From: Pseudomonas sp. 14P_8.1_Bac3
GTDB lineage: Bacteria > Pseudomonadota > Gammaproteobacteria > Pseudomonadales > Pseudomonadaceae
Direction: 5' to 3'
Length of the DNA stretch: 64,000 bases
Assembly (NCBI RefSeq): GCF_025466085.1
Contig: NZ_JANLOD010000072.1
Coordinates: 124,001-188,000 of the forward strand
Positions 25,805 through 34,660 of this stretch are shown piece after piece (the stretch's first letter is position 1; every line of letters begins with the position of its first letter). The position numbers and the translations under genes were made by a program. Under the pieces are notes generated by a model. That model saw only the letters and a program-made list of their open reading frames with translations, had not been told where the DNA came from and ran no database searches.

Positions 25805-26802
25805 TCAAACGTTCGCTGCTTGCCCTTTCATTGTCTGTGGCCGCACTGGCAAACAGCGCATTCACCGTGGCTGGCGAAGACAAGCCTTTGCGTGTGGGCT
25901 ATGTCTTCGCGATGGCCAATGCGCCGGCATTGATCGCCGACAAACAAGGCTACTATCGCGAGGAAGGCTTGACGGTCGATCTCAAGGCATTGGGCGATGG
26001 CCCCGTGGTCCAACAGGCGCTGGCGGCCGGCGAGCTGGATGTCGCGTACGTCGGAACGCCGCCGGTGTATCAATGGTTTTCCCGAGGGCTGGAGAGCCGG
26101 ATTCTGGCCAAGGTCAATTACGGCCAGGCCGCGGTGATTGTCGATGCCAAGAGTCCCATCACCTCGCTGGGTCAACTCAGGGGCAAAAAACTGGCCGGGG
26201 TCAAGAAGGGCAGTGGCATGGATGTGCTGCTGCGAGGTTATGTCCTGAAGGAAAAGGCCGGACTTAACCCCGACAAGGACCTGGACATCATCGACATGCC
26301 ACCCGGCAACATGAACGCCGCGCTGGAGCGTGGCATCGTCGATGCTGCGTTCTCCTGGGAACCCTTTGTCAGCCAGTCACTGCTGCGGGGTTCGAGCCGG
26401 ATACTGCTCGACGTCAACCAGTCGTTGCCCGAGTACCCGTGGTACGTGGTGATCGGTTTGCCCAAGACCTTGCAGGAGCGACCGGACGACGTGGTCAAAT
26501 TGCTGCGTGCGCACCGCAAGGCCATCGCGTTCCTCAACGAGCATCCCGCCGAGTCGAATCGAATCATCGCCGAGGCGTTCAAGCTTGAAGCGGTGCAGGG
26601 TATCGACGGCAAGACCATCACCCCGGAGGCCATCGTCGCTCAGGCGCGTACCCGACTGGGCTGGTCGGCGGACTTGCAGACGTCGGACATCCAGTTCATC
26701 CAACGCTTGATGAACTACTCCCACGACCTGGGTTTTATCGACACGACGCTCAAGACCGAGCAGATCGTAGATACCGCCTACCTGGAAAAAGCCTCGCGCT
26801 GA
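25801..26802 (+). CDS. ABC transporter substrate-binding protein, SsuA/NMT1-like
   Basis: A 333-residue periplasmic protein with a signal peptide (KRSLLALSLSVAALANSAFTVAG, cut near residue 25). The mature start LRVGYVFAMANAPALIADKQ and the later AGELDVAYVGTPPVYQW, GQLRGKKLAGVKKGSGMDVLL segments match aliphatic-sulfonate and nitrate-type binding proteins. Such proteins bind sulfonates, taurine, pyrimidine precursors or other acids; the ligand is not evident. The partner hydrolase encoded at the end of the operon suggests an imported compound that is cleaved in the cytoplasm. Confidence 0.92.
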   Translation: MIKRSLLALSLSVAALANSAFTVAGEDKPLRVGYVFAMANAPALIADKQGYYREEGLTVDLKALGDGPVVQQALAAGELDVAYVGTPPVYQWFSRGLESRILAKVNYGQAAVIVDAKSPITSLGQLRGKKLAGVKKGSGMDVLLRGYVLKEKAGLNPDKDLDIIDMPPGNMNAALERGIVDAAFSWEPFVSQSLLRGSSRILLDVNQSLPEYPWYVVIGLPKTLQERPDDVVKLLRAHRKAIAFLNEHPAESNRIIAEAFKLEAVQGIDGKTITPEAIVAQARTRLGWSADLQTSDIQFIQRLMNYSHDLGFIDTTLKTEQIVDTAYLEKASR

Positions 26803-26809
26803 GTCTGTC

Positions 26810-27559
26810 ATGTCCTTGCCAAAACCGAACTGGGGATGGGCGTCGCTGCCCTGCCTGCTGCTGATCTGGGTGGCCCTGGCCAGCCGTTTTCCCACCTACA
26901 TCCTGCCGCAGCCGTGGGATGTCGCCCGCGAGACGCTGCGCTGGTTGGGCGACGGTTCGCTCTGGCAACACCTGCAAGCCAGTGTCCTGGAGGAGGTCGG
27001 TGGCTTCTGCGCAGCGGTGATCGTCGCGATCCTGCTCGGCACGGCCGGCGGCCTGTCTTCACGCTTTCGCGACTTCATCTCGCCACTCAACAGCCTGTTC
27101 ATGGCGATCCCACCGATCGCCTGGGCGCCGCTGATCATGATTATTTTCGGCCTGGGTTATGTCTCCATCGTGCTGGTGATTTTCATTGCCGCGGTGTTCC
27201 CGATGGCCGTGACGATCCAGGAGGGCGTGCAGAGCATTCGCGGGGGCGAAGTCCGCGCCGCACGCACCTTGGGCGCCAATGCCTGGCAACTGCTGGCCCA
27301 CGTCTACCTGCCGGCGTCATTGCCCTTCGTGACCGCGGCCTTGCGTATCGGCTTCAGCCAGGGCTGGCGGGCGCTGGTCGCTGCGGAAATGATCGGCGCG
27401 TCCAGGGGGATCGGCTGGATGGTGTCCACGGGTGGACAGATCGGCAACAGCAGCCAAGTGTTGCTGGGCATCGTGCTGATCGGCCTGATCGCCTGGCTGA
27501 TGGAGAGTTTCGTGTTCCGGCGCATCGAGCGCCACTACCAGAAATGGCGCGTGCAATAA
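26810..27559 (+). CDS. ABC transporter permease, SsuC/TauC type
   Basis: A 249-residue permease with six membrane segments and the BPD_transp_1 coupling loop GGEVRAARTLGANAWQLLAHVYLPASLPF. The N-terminal ASRFPTYILPQPWDVARETLRWL and the AEMIGASRGIGWMVSTGGQIGN region are typical of sulfonate permeases. It begins 7 bp after the binding-protein stop with a poor ribosome-binding site, so coupling is likely. It completes a one-permease, one-ATPase importer. Confidence 0.93.
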   Translation: MSLPKPNWGWASLPCLLLIWVALASRFPTYILPQPWDVARETLRWLGDGSLWQHLQASVLEEVGGFCAAVIVAILLGTAGGLSSRFRDFISPLNSLFMAIPPIAWAPLIMIIFGLGYVSIVLVIFIAAVFPMAVTIQEGVQSIRGGEVRAARTLGANAWQLLAHVYLPASLPFVTAALRIGFSQGWRALVAAEMIGASRGIGWMVSTGGQIGNSSQVLLGIVLIGLIAWLMESFVFRRIERHYQKWRVQ

Positions 27560-27620
27560 GCAGCGTCGTTTGTGTTCAAGCCCTTTCAAACCTTCAGTGG
27601 ACCACTGCACGAGGTGTCAT

Positions 27621-29993
27621 GTGAGTAACGTTTTCGATCCCCGCGAAGCCGGGCATTACATTGCCCCGCAAGGCCTCTACGCACGCAACAAGAAGCGCCC
27701 GTTCCTGGGCAGCGTCCAGTGTGACCGTGACACGCTGGTGGCCGGCCAGTGGGATGAAATCACCCTGGTCTACGAGGTCGGCGGCAGTGGCCTGGCGGAT
27801 GGCGCCTGGCTGAAACTGGCGTTCAAGTTTTATTCCGACTGGGCCTTGTTCCAGACCTCGAATCCCGCGGGCCCCAACTACGTCAGCGCCGAATATCAGG
27901 CGGGCGAGCTGGTCCCGGGACAGAGCCAGGCCACCGTGCAGCATTTGAAAGTGCGTTTCGATCAGAAGGGCCACGAACGGCCTTTCCAGAAAGCGATCAT
28001 CATCGACATCATCGACGGCTACCTGAATCCGGGAGACAAGATCATCCTTCGCCTGGGTGATCGTCGCCAGGGCGGCGCGGGTACGCGGGTACAGAGCTTC
28101 GTCGAGAAAGACTTCCGCTTCCGCCTGTTCATCGACCCGCTGGGCAGTTCGAAATTTGCCGAGGTGCCAGGCGATCCATTGCTGGACATCGTGCCCGGAC
28201 CGGCGCACAGCGTGCAGGTGATCGTGCCGCGCCTGGTCGGTGTCGGTGAGGCGTTCGACGTGCTGCTGCGGGTGGATGATGCCTGGGGCAACACCTGCCG
28301 CCAGTTGCCGTTGAACGGACTCCTGACCCTTGTCGGCCCTGAAGGGGACGAGCGCCAGCAACCGTTTACCCTGGCGGCGGAGGGCTGGGCGACGGCTCGA
28401 CTGGAAGGCTTTGAGCTGGGCGCGGTGGGCGAATGGCAATTATCCGCCGACGTGCAACTGCCCTCGGTGCGCCGGGCCCATGCGTTCGTCACGGTCGACC
28501 CGGCGGGGGCGGCGATGCGCCCGTTGTATGCCGACTTGCATGTGCACTCCGATGACACCGTGGGCACCAATGACACGCTGTACAACCTCAGCTACGGCCG
28601 CGACGTCGCGGGGCTGGATGTGCTCGGCTACACCGCCAACGATTTCAACATTACCGAGCAACGCTGGGATCAGGCGGTGAAGCTGATCCATGAACTCAAT
28701 GAGCCGGGTCGTTTCGTGTGTTATCCCGGCACCGAATGGTGCGGCAACTCCTGCGCCGGCGGCGACCGCAATGTGGTGTTCCTGCACGATCGCAAGCCCG
28801 AGTTTCCATTCGATAATCAGGGGCGCCTGGTGCGTTCATTCGAGTGGAACGAGTTCACCGCCGGCACCATCAAACCGGGCGCCTGGCCGGTGGACGAGTT
28901 GTACGCCGCCTATGCCAAGGACCCCGAGGGCCATCTGATGATGCCGCACGTGGGAGGGCGCCGTTGTAACCTCGACTGGCATCATCCCGAGCTGGAACGG
29001 TTGATCGAAGTGGGCTCGGCCTGGGGCCAGTTCCATTGGGTCTATGCCGAAGCATTGCAGCGTGGTTATCGGGTCGGCGCGGCGGCCAACAGCGATGAAC
29101 ATCAGGGCCGTTGTGGCGGCGGGGTGCCGGCCACGGCGGTGTTTGGATCGCGCGGCGGGCTCACCGGCGTCATCGCCGAGCGGTTTGACCGGGCCAGCGT
29201 CGGCAAGGCCCTGCGCGCCCGCCGCACGTTTGCCACCACCGGCGAGCGCTCCTTTGCCAGCCTGAGCCAGGGCCAGCACTTCATGGGCGAGGTTTTCACG
29301 GCGCAGGCGGATGCCACGCTGGACTATCGCTTGCTGGGAGAGGCGGGTTGGGAACAGGTCGATCTGTTCGATGGCGACCAGCTGATCTGGTCGCGCAACC
29401 TGCACCAGGAACTCGGCTTTTCCTCCCAGCGCATTCGTTTGCGCCTGGGTGGCGCGCGGATCAAGGATCGCTATCGCGGCGCTTACTGGACCGGTGAAAT
29501 TCGCATCAAGGGCGCCGTCATCAACGGCTTTCGCGCCTTGGGCCTGGATCATCCCGAGCAAACCGTATGGCGTCAGGACGCAACGACCGTGGCGTTTCGC
29601 ACCGACACCAACGGCGATACCGACAGCATCGAAATCGACCTGTCACAACTGGCCGGCGCGACCTTGCAGATCCACACGCGTATCGACAACTACATCAAGG
29701 TGGGCGACCCCAGCGAACCGCAACCCTGGGTGCACGCGCCGACGGTGCTGATGGAAGTGTCCGGTGAAGACTTGCTCGCACACGCTCAGGTGATTGAAGA
29801 GCTGCCAGGCGCGGAACTGAAAGTCTCGCTGGAGAGAACCACCGCTGCGCCACTGCCTCGCGAGTTGCAAGGAAAAATTGAGCTGACGCAGTTGAATCTG
29901 CAGGCGGGCCGCGAACACCCGTTGTTCATCTGTGCGCGTCAGCGCGATCAGTCCAGGGTCTGGACGTCGGCGTTGTTTCTGACGGTTCTTTAA
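27621..29993 (+). CDS. Large PHP-fold metallohydrolase (CehA/McbA or DUF3604-like)
   Basis: A 790-residue protein from GTG 27621 (VSNVFDPREAGHYIAPQGLY; GAGGTG site before it). The first ~300 residues look like beta-rich non-catalytic domains. The middle has a PHP-type metal site: LYADLHVHSDDTVGTN near residue 310, CYPGTEWCGN, MPHVGGRRCNLDWHHPEL near 450, and AANSDEHQGRC near 490. The last 200 residues are again beta-rich. There is no signal peptide, so it works in the cytoplasm on what the SsuABC-like importer brings in. Similar large hydrolases include carbamate-cleaving CehA/McbA proteins and DUF3604 proteins; I cannot decide between them by eye. The reaction is probably hydrolysis of an ester, carbamate or amide. 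Confidence 0.8.
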   Translation: MSNVFDPREAGHYIAPQGLYARNKKRPFLGSVQCDRDTLVAGQWDEITLVYEVGGSGLADGAWLKLAFKFYSDWALFQTSNPAGPNYVSAEYQAGELVPGQSQATVQHLKVRFDQKGHERPFQKAIIIDIIDGYLNPGDKIILRLGDRRQGGAGTRVQSFVEKDFRFRLFIDPLGSSKFAEVPGDPLLDIVPGPAHSVQVIVPRLVGVGEAFDVLLRVDDAWGNTCRQLPLNGLLTLVGPEGDERQQPFTLAAEGWATARLEGFELGAVGEWQLSADVQLPSVRRAHAFVTVDPAGAAMRPLYADLHVHSDDTVGTNDTLYNLSYGRDVAGLDVLGYTANDFNITEQRWDQAVKLIHELNEPGRFVCYPGTEWCGNSCAGGDRNVVFLHDRKPEFPFDNQGRLVRSFEWNEFTAGTIKPGAWPVDELYAAYAKDPEGHLMMPHVGGRRCNLDWHHPELERLIEVGSAWGQFHWVYAEALQRGYRVGAAANSDEHQGRCGGGVPATAVFGSRGGLTGVIAERFDRASVGKALRARRTFATTGERSFASLSQGQHFMGEVFTAQADATLDYRLLGEAGWEQVDLFDGDQLIWSRNLHQELGFSSQRIRLRLGGARIKDRYRGAYWTGEIRIKGAVINGFRALGLDHPEQTVWRQDATTVAFRTDTNGDTDSIEIDLSQLAGATLQIHTRIDNYIKVGDPSEPQPWVHAPTVLMEVSGEDLLAHAQVIEELPGAELKVSLERTTAAPLPRELQGKIELTQLNLQAGREHPLFICARQRDQSRVWTSALFLTVL

Positions 29994-30035
29994 TCGCACG
30001 CGCTGCAAGAAAATCAGGCCTGGGTTTCGAGGAAC

Positions 30036-31070
30036 CTAGCGCCTGCGTTCGTAGGTCGCCCTGTAGCTACTCGGCGCTACGCCAAAGAAGTCACGAAAGC
30101 GTCGATGGAAATTGGCAAAGCTGCAAAAGCCGGTTGCTATCGCGATATCGGTGATCGGCCGATTGCTCTGCAGAACCAGTTGACGGGCTCGCGTCAGCCG
30201 CAGCTCAAGGTAGTAACGCGTGGGCGTGGCGCCGACGAAGCGGCAGAAACGACGCTCCAGTTGGCGTCGGGAAATGTTCACGCACCGGGCCAGCTCGTCG
30301 ATCGACAGCGGCTCTTCGATGTTCTTTTGCATCAGCTCTAATGCGAGCTTCAGGGTTTGCGGCAGGGTAGGGTCAGCGTCAACCGCGACAGTCGAGATCC
30401 CCGAGACTTCAGCCGTCTGATCGCAACTGAGTATTTCCTCGACAGCCTGGGTCAGCGACCTGCCTCGCCTGGCGGTGATGAGCTCCAGCATCATTCGTAA
30501 CGAGCTGCTGGCGCCAGCACAGGTGATGCGGTTTCGATCCACTACGTGGGTCCGGCGAGAGATCTGCACCTTGGGGAACACCTCTTCCATCATCGCTCGC
30601 CCATCTGGATGGAAGGCACACTCGATACCGTCCATCAATTGAGCTTCCGCCAGGAAAAAGGCGCCGTTCCACAAGCCGCCCAGGGTCGCGCCAAGGGAGG
30701 CAATGTGACGTAGCGTGCGCCGTAACAGCGAGTCGCTGATCAGTTGGACCCGCAGACCACCGACGACGATCAGGACGTCGACTCGATCAGGCAATTGGGA
30801 TAGTTGCAGGTCGGTTGAAATCGCAATGCCCAGATCGCTCATCACCAGGCGACTGTCGATCCCGACGGTCAACACCTCGAATGCCGCTGTTTCGCTCATC
30901 AGGTTGGCGGTCACCAGCGCATCGATAGCGCCGGTGAATGACATCATCGAGAAATGGTTCAGCAGCACGAACGCTACACGGGTCACCGTCTGCAGCTTGA
31001 TGGGCTGCTCTGCCGTACAGGCATATCCCCGGTTCTTGTCTTTAAGCACGCTCTCGAAGACGAATGGCAT
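30036..31070 (-). CDS. AraC-family regulator with GATase1-like domain (GlxA/GbdR/CdhR-like)
   Basis: A 344-residue regulator. Residues about 25-190 form the DJ-1/PfpI-like amidotransferase fold (VAFVLLNHFSMMSFTGAIDAL, VDVLIVVGGLRVQLI, LGGLWNGAFFLAEAQLMDG), with Asn in place of the Cys used by true enzymes. Residues 245-340 hold two AraC helix-turn-helix motifs (LSIDELARCVNISRRQLERRF, ITDIAIATGFCSFANFHRRF). ATG 31070 follows AAGAGGATTT; the longer frame to 31277 is not supported. The class includes GbdR and CdhR, which in Pseudomonas control glycine betaine and carnitine catabolism. It lies 49 bp downstream of the MmgE/PrpD gene on the same strand, probably in the same operon as the betaine-type importer. 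Confidence 0.93.
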   Translation of the reverse strand: MPFVFESVLKDKNRGYACTAEQPIKLQTVTRVAFVLLNHFSMMSFTGAIDALVTANLMSETAAFEVLTVGIDSRLVMSDLGIAISTDLQLSQLPDRVDVLIVVGGLRVQLISDSLLRRTLRHIASLGATLGGLWNGAFFLAEAQLMDGIECAFHPDGRAMMEEVFPKVQISRRTHVVDRNRITCAGASSSLRMMLELITARRGRSLTQAVEEILSCDQTAEVSGISTVAVDADPTLPQTLKLALELMQKNIEEPLSIDELARCVNISRRQLERRFCRFVGATPTRYYLELRLTRARQLVLQSNRPITDIAIATGFCSFANFHRRFRDFFGVAPSSYRATYERRR

Positions 31071-31119
31071 AAATCCTCTTTGCCGCCGGAACCGAGGTAG
31101 CCAGGTAACCCTTGCGTAA

Positions 31120-32469
31120 TCAGGCTGCGTTGGCAGGAGCGGAGAGCAGCAAATTGAAAAATGACTGGCAGTCCTCGCTGTCAGGCAGTACGGCAACGCT
31201 GTACTGGATGGCATGACTGAGCGCGGTGCCCAGGCTGCCATCCGCCAGTGAATGGTATTTGGCGCTGAATTCGTCATTCGACATCGGGTTGCCGGGGTCG
31301 CCCTTGGCGGTCGCCGTCGGGCTGGTCAGGCGTGTGCCGTCCTTCAGGGTCACCGTGACCCGGGAGAGGATTTCCTCCGGGAAGCGGGCGGACAGATCAG
31401 GCGCCTCATGAAGGGTGATCTTGCCGCTGATGTTCAGGATGTCGGGCGCATGAATCGAGTCCCCGGTGACCTCGTCCGGCCCCAGCTTTCCACGAACGAT
31501 CAAGGCGGCGAGGGGGAACGCCAGCGCATACTGCGCCTCGTCGGCGTTCTTCGGAAAATGCCCCTGCAAGCACACTGACTCATGGAAGGTCTCGACATCG
31601 ATGGTCTCGATCAACTCCGCCGTGATGACGGGATAAGTGCGCATCAATTCGGTCATGGCCGTCAGCGCCGGTTGCGCCCAACGACAGACCGGCCACGGTT
31701 TGAAGTATTGCTCATCGATCTCCCAGCGCGTGCCGATGTCCTGCCAGAACGAGGCAATCTCCAACGGTTCGACGGTGGCGGCGGGTGCGCCCGTGACGCC
31801 CAGCTGTGCCATCAATAAAGCGTTGAGGCCCGCATAGGCTCCGGCGCCGTGCGCGTCACGCAGCATCGTGGGAAAGCTCACCAGGCGCATCATCGGGCAC
31901 CTCGGACCGAAATATTCGGCGATGCCCAATGCGTGACGGAACGTCGGTTCGTCAAGCTTCAACAGGCGGGCGCCGGCACAAACGACCCCGATCCCGGAGA
32001 AGGCACCTGAGGCGTGATATTCCGGGGCCGTGGCCATCAATGCCTGGCCTGCGCGCAAAGCAGTCTCGTAGCCGATGCACACGGCGCTGAGAAATTCCTC
32101 GCCGCTGATGTCCATGCCTTGACGACGATACGCGTCTATCAGCGCAACGATCGCCGGGACAACAGTTGCACCCGCGTGCCCTTTGGAGGTGAAGTGACCT
32201 TCATGGGCATCCAGGCTATCCACGCAGAAACCGCCTGCATACGCGGCGCCCAATGGGTGCACGGCGCGGCCGTCGAACCAGAGACGGCTGGACAGCTGGG
32301 TGGCCGCGTAGTGAGTGTCGGCGTACGTCTTGAGCAGCACGCTGGTTTGATTGTTGCGAGCGCCGGCGGCCACGCCAATGATGTCGAGCAGGCAGGTTTT
32401 AACCAACTCGCGTGTAGGCGAGGGCGCGTCGCTGTAGTTGAAATTCTGGACGAACGAATACAACTGCAT
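31120..32469 (-). CDS. MmgE/PrpD family protein
   Basis: A 449-residue protein of the MmgE/PrpD family, which includes 2-methylcitrate dehydratase, cis-aconitate decarboxylase and an iminodisuccinate epimerase. Seen are VKTCLLDIIGVAAGARNN near the N-terminus, the conserved DSLDAHEGHFTSKGHAGATVVPA region near residue 88 and AVCIGYETALRAGQAL. It acts on di- or tricarboxylic or amino-dicarboxylic acids as dehydratase, isomerase or decarboxylase. It lies in the minus-strand unit after the ProX-like gene (75 bp), so it probably handles a late intermediate of the imported compound. The exact reaction is not visible. Confidence 0.9.
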   Translation of the reverse strand: MQLYSFVQNFNYSDAPSPTRELVKTCLLDIIGVAAGARNNQTSVLLKTYADTHYAATQLSSRLWFDGRAVHPLGAAYAGGFCVDSLDAHEGHFTSKGHAGATVVPAIVALIDAYRRQGMDISGEEFLSAVCIGYETALRAGQALMATAPEYHASGAFSGIGVVCAGARLLKLDEPTFRHALGIAEYFGPRCPMMRLVSFPTMLRDAHGAGAYAGLNALLMAQLGVTGAPAATVEPLEIASFWQDIGTRWEIDEQYFKPWPVCRWAQPALTAMTELMRTYPVITAELIETIDVETFHESVCLQGHFPKNADEAQYALAFPLAALIVRGKLGPDEVTGDSIHAPDILNISGKITLHEAPDLSARFPEEILSRVTVTLKDGTRLTSPTATAKGDPGNPMSNDEFSAKYHSLADGSLGTALSHAIQYSVAVLPDSEDCQSFFNLLLSAPANAA

Positions 32470-32544
32470 TTCATGAATCCTGTAGAAAGCAAATTGATGA
32501 AAAGTTGCCTTGGGACAGGCAACTGTATGCAGCGTGGTTAACGT

Positions 32545-33573
32545 CTATTTGGTCGCGGCGACGCGGGCATCTGCCAGCCAGCTGTCGTATTTTTCGCGAT
32601 GTGCTGCAATCCATTCCGCGGCATGGCGGGTAATGTCCGCTGCACTTTTCTCACCGTTGTGCATTTTCAGATTCTGGGCACTTTCGTCGTCGGTGGTGAT
32701 TTGCATGTCAGAGAGGAATTTCACCGCCGCCGGATTTTTTTCGGCGAACTCTTTATTCAGCACCGCCCTGACGGTGTCTACGGCGAAGCCGAGGTTTTTG
32801 CCGTTGAAGGTGGTGTTGGTATCGTTTTTACCACCCGGAAGATCGGTACGCGGCACGGTCAGCCATACAACGTCTTTACCTTCGACCAGCACCCCGGAAA
32901 TCCACTGCGGCACCCAGGTGTAATAGAGGATGGATTTGCCCTGCTTGTAACGGGCAATGGTGTCGGCCATCAGCGCGAAGTAGGAGCCCTGATTGTTTGA
33001 AACGGTCTTGGTCAGGTCATAGGCTTTCATATGGTGGGCGATGATCAGTTCGCAGCCCCAACCCGGGTTGCAACCGGTCAGGTCGGCTTTGCCGTCGCCA
33101 TCGCCATCGAACAGTTTGGCAATCTCGGGTTTCTGCAGATCGGCGAGCGACGTGATGTGGTGTTCGTCTGCGGTTTTTTTATCGATCATGTAACCCTGCA
33201 GCACGCCCGGCATCGTACTGCCGGTTTTCACCATCACATCATCGCCGCCGGCTTTTTCGTAGAACGACTTATGCAACTCTTCCCACATGTGCACGGTGAA
33301 ATCGGCGTCGCCACTGGAGAGGGCAACAAACATGGTGGAATATTCGGTTTCCTTGGGCGTTTGAACTTTGTAGCCCAGCTCTTTAAGCCCCGCCATGGCG
33401 ATCTCGCCGCGGAAGCGCTCTTCGGCGATGGACGGGAAGATGGGGGTAATGGACACCCCTTGACCGGGTTGTTGCGCCGTCGCCGCCCATGCGAAAAGAG
33501 GGGAGACCGTTAATGCCAGAGCCGCCATGGAACGAATAACTTTCTGTTTCATTCCACCTTGTTTGAAATTCAT
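32545..33573 (-). CDS. ABC transporter substrate-binding protein, glycine betaine/proline betaine type (ProX-like)
   Basis: A 342-residue periplasmic OpuAC-class protein, close in layout to E. coli ProX. Shared segments include GYMIDKKTADEHHITSLADL, IAKLFDGDGDGKADLTGCNP, GWGCE and YYTWVPQW, the last two contributing aromatic residues to the quaternary-ammonium cage. A signal peptide is visible (KVIRSMAALALTVSPLFAWAATA). ATG 33573 is given; ATG 33552 (MKQKVIRS) with AAGGTGGA just before it is an equally good start. Presence of the cage-type segments supports a betaine-like ligand, which is the main functional clue for the 31-46 kb region. Confidence 0.93.
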   Translation of the reverse strand: MNFKQGGMKQKVIRSMAALALTVSPLFAWAATAQQPGQGVSITPIFPSIAEERFRGEIAMAGLKELGYKVQTPKETEYSTMFVALSSGDADFTVHMWEELHKSFYEKAGGDDVMVKTGSTMPGVLQGYMIDKKTADEHHITSLADLQKPEIAKLFDGDGDGKADLTGCNPGWGCELIIAHHMKAYDLTKTVSNNQGSYFALMADTIARYKQGKSILYYTWVPQWISGVLVEGKDVVWLTVPRTDLPGGKNDTNTTFNGKNLGFAVDTVRAVLNKEFAEKNPAAVKFLSDMQITTDDESAQNLKMHNGEKSAADITRHAAEWIAAHREKYDSWLADARVAATK

Positions 33574-33642
33574 TATCGTCTACCTTGCGTGGTTTAAGGA
33601 GTCAGCTTCTATTGAGGGGTACGGTGCGCGCGGCGACACCGA

Positions 33643-34608
33643 TCAGGTTCGCTTTGGACTGGTGTCGATTTCTTTGACGGCGTTTTTTCTTTTCAGGCGA
33701 TACACCATTCCGACAGGGCCAGTCTGGTACCAGCGTTCGCCTCGGGTGGCCCGGTTGCTGTGTTCGCCCATCGCTTGAGTCAAGCGATCAAGGAAGATGG
33801 CCAGCAACACCAGGCCCAGGCCACCGACAGTCGCCAGGCCCATATCGAGGCGCCCGATACCGCGAAGGACCATCAGGCCCAGCCCGCCCACCGAGATCAT
33901 CGAGGCGATCACCACCATTGAAAGCGACAACATCAGTGTCTGGTTCAGCCCCGCCATGATCGTGGGCGCGGCTAATGGAAACTGGACTCGCATCAACATC
34001 TGGCGCGGGGTGCAGCCGAAGGCTCTGGCGGCCTCGACTTTGTCTTCCGGCACTTGCCGGATGCCGAGGTTGGTCAGCCTGACCAGCGGCGCCACCGAGA
34101 AAATGATCGTCACCAGCACGCCGGGTACGTTGCCGATCCCGAACAGCATGACGACGGGGACCAGGTAGACAAACGCCGGCAGCGTTTGCATGGCGTCCAG
34201 GAGCGGGCGCAGCAACATTTCCAACCGGTCGCTGCGGGCGCACAGGACTCCGAGCGGTATGCCGATGATTGCGCAGAAGAACAGCGACGTGAGCACGAGC
34301 GCGAGGGTGACCATCGCCTCGTTCCACACGCCGATAATCCCCAGGAGCGTGAGGGTAACGAAGGACAGGATGCCGATTTTCCTCCCGCCCACCTGCCAGC
34401 CAAACAGCGTGGCAATGATGATGAAAATCGTCGGAGGGATCGCCAACAAACCAAATTGGATGCCGTTCAACACCTGGTCGATGGGCCATCTGATCGAACG
34501 AAAGATGTCGCGAAAGTTGTGCACCAGAAAATTTAGAGCGACTTCCACCCACTGGCCCAACGGCACACTGATGGATTGAAAGGGATCAAGAAGACTGAAT
34601 TCGTTCAT
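33643..34608 (-). CDS. ABC transporter permease, ProW-like
   Basis: A 322-residue inner-membrane permease of the glycine betaine/proline betaine importer class. It has the ProW N-terminal pattern (a polar start, then VALNFLVHNFRDIFRSIRWPID and hydrophobic segments) and the coupling region DKVEAARAFGCTPRQMLMRVQFPLAAPTIMAG. ATG 34608 has AGGTG 7 bp upstream; the frame to 34638 has none. It sits between the ATPase and the ProX-like gene in one minus-strand operon. Confidence 0.93.
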   Translation of the reverse strand: MNEFSLLDPFQSISVPLGQWVEVALNFLVHNFRDIFRSIRWPIDQVLNGIQFGLLAIPPTIFIIIATLFGWQVGGRKIGILSFVTLTLLGIIGVWNEAMVTLALVLTSLFFCAIIGIPLGVLCARSDRLEMLLRPLLDAMQTLPAFVYLVPVVMLFGIGNVPGVLVTIIFSVAPLVRLTNLGIRQVPEDKVEAARAFGCTPRQMLMRVQFPLAAPTIMAGLNQTLMLSLSMVVIASMISVGGLGLMVLRGIGRLDMGLATVGGLGLVLLAIFLDRLTQAMGEHSNRATRGERWYQTGPVGMVYRLKRKNAVKEIDTSPKRT

Positions 34609-34660
34609 GCTAATCACCTGGATGTCTGAGCCTGGCACGCCAGGGCCAGCGCATCGAAAC

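Noticed and set aside
31120..32469. Calling this gene prpD (2-methylcitrate dehydratase)
   Set aside because: No prpB, prpC or acnD is nearby, and the gene belongs to a betaine-importer operon. Only the family name is safe.
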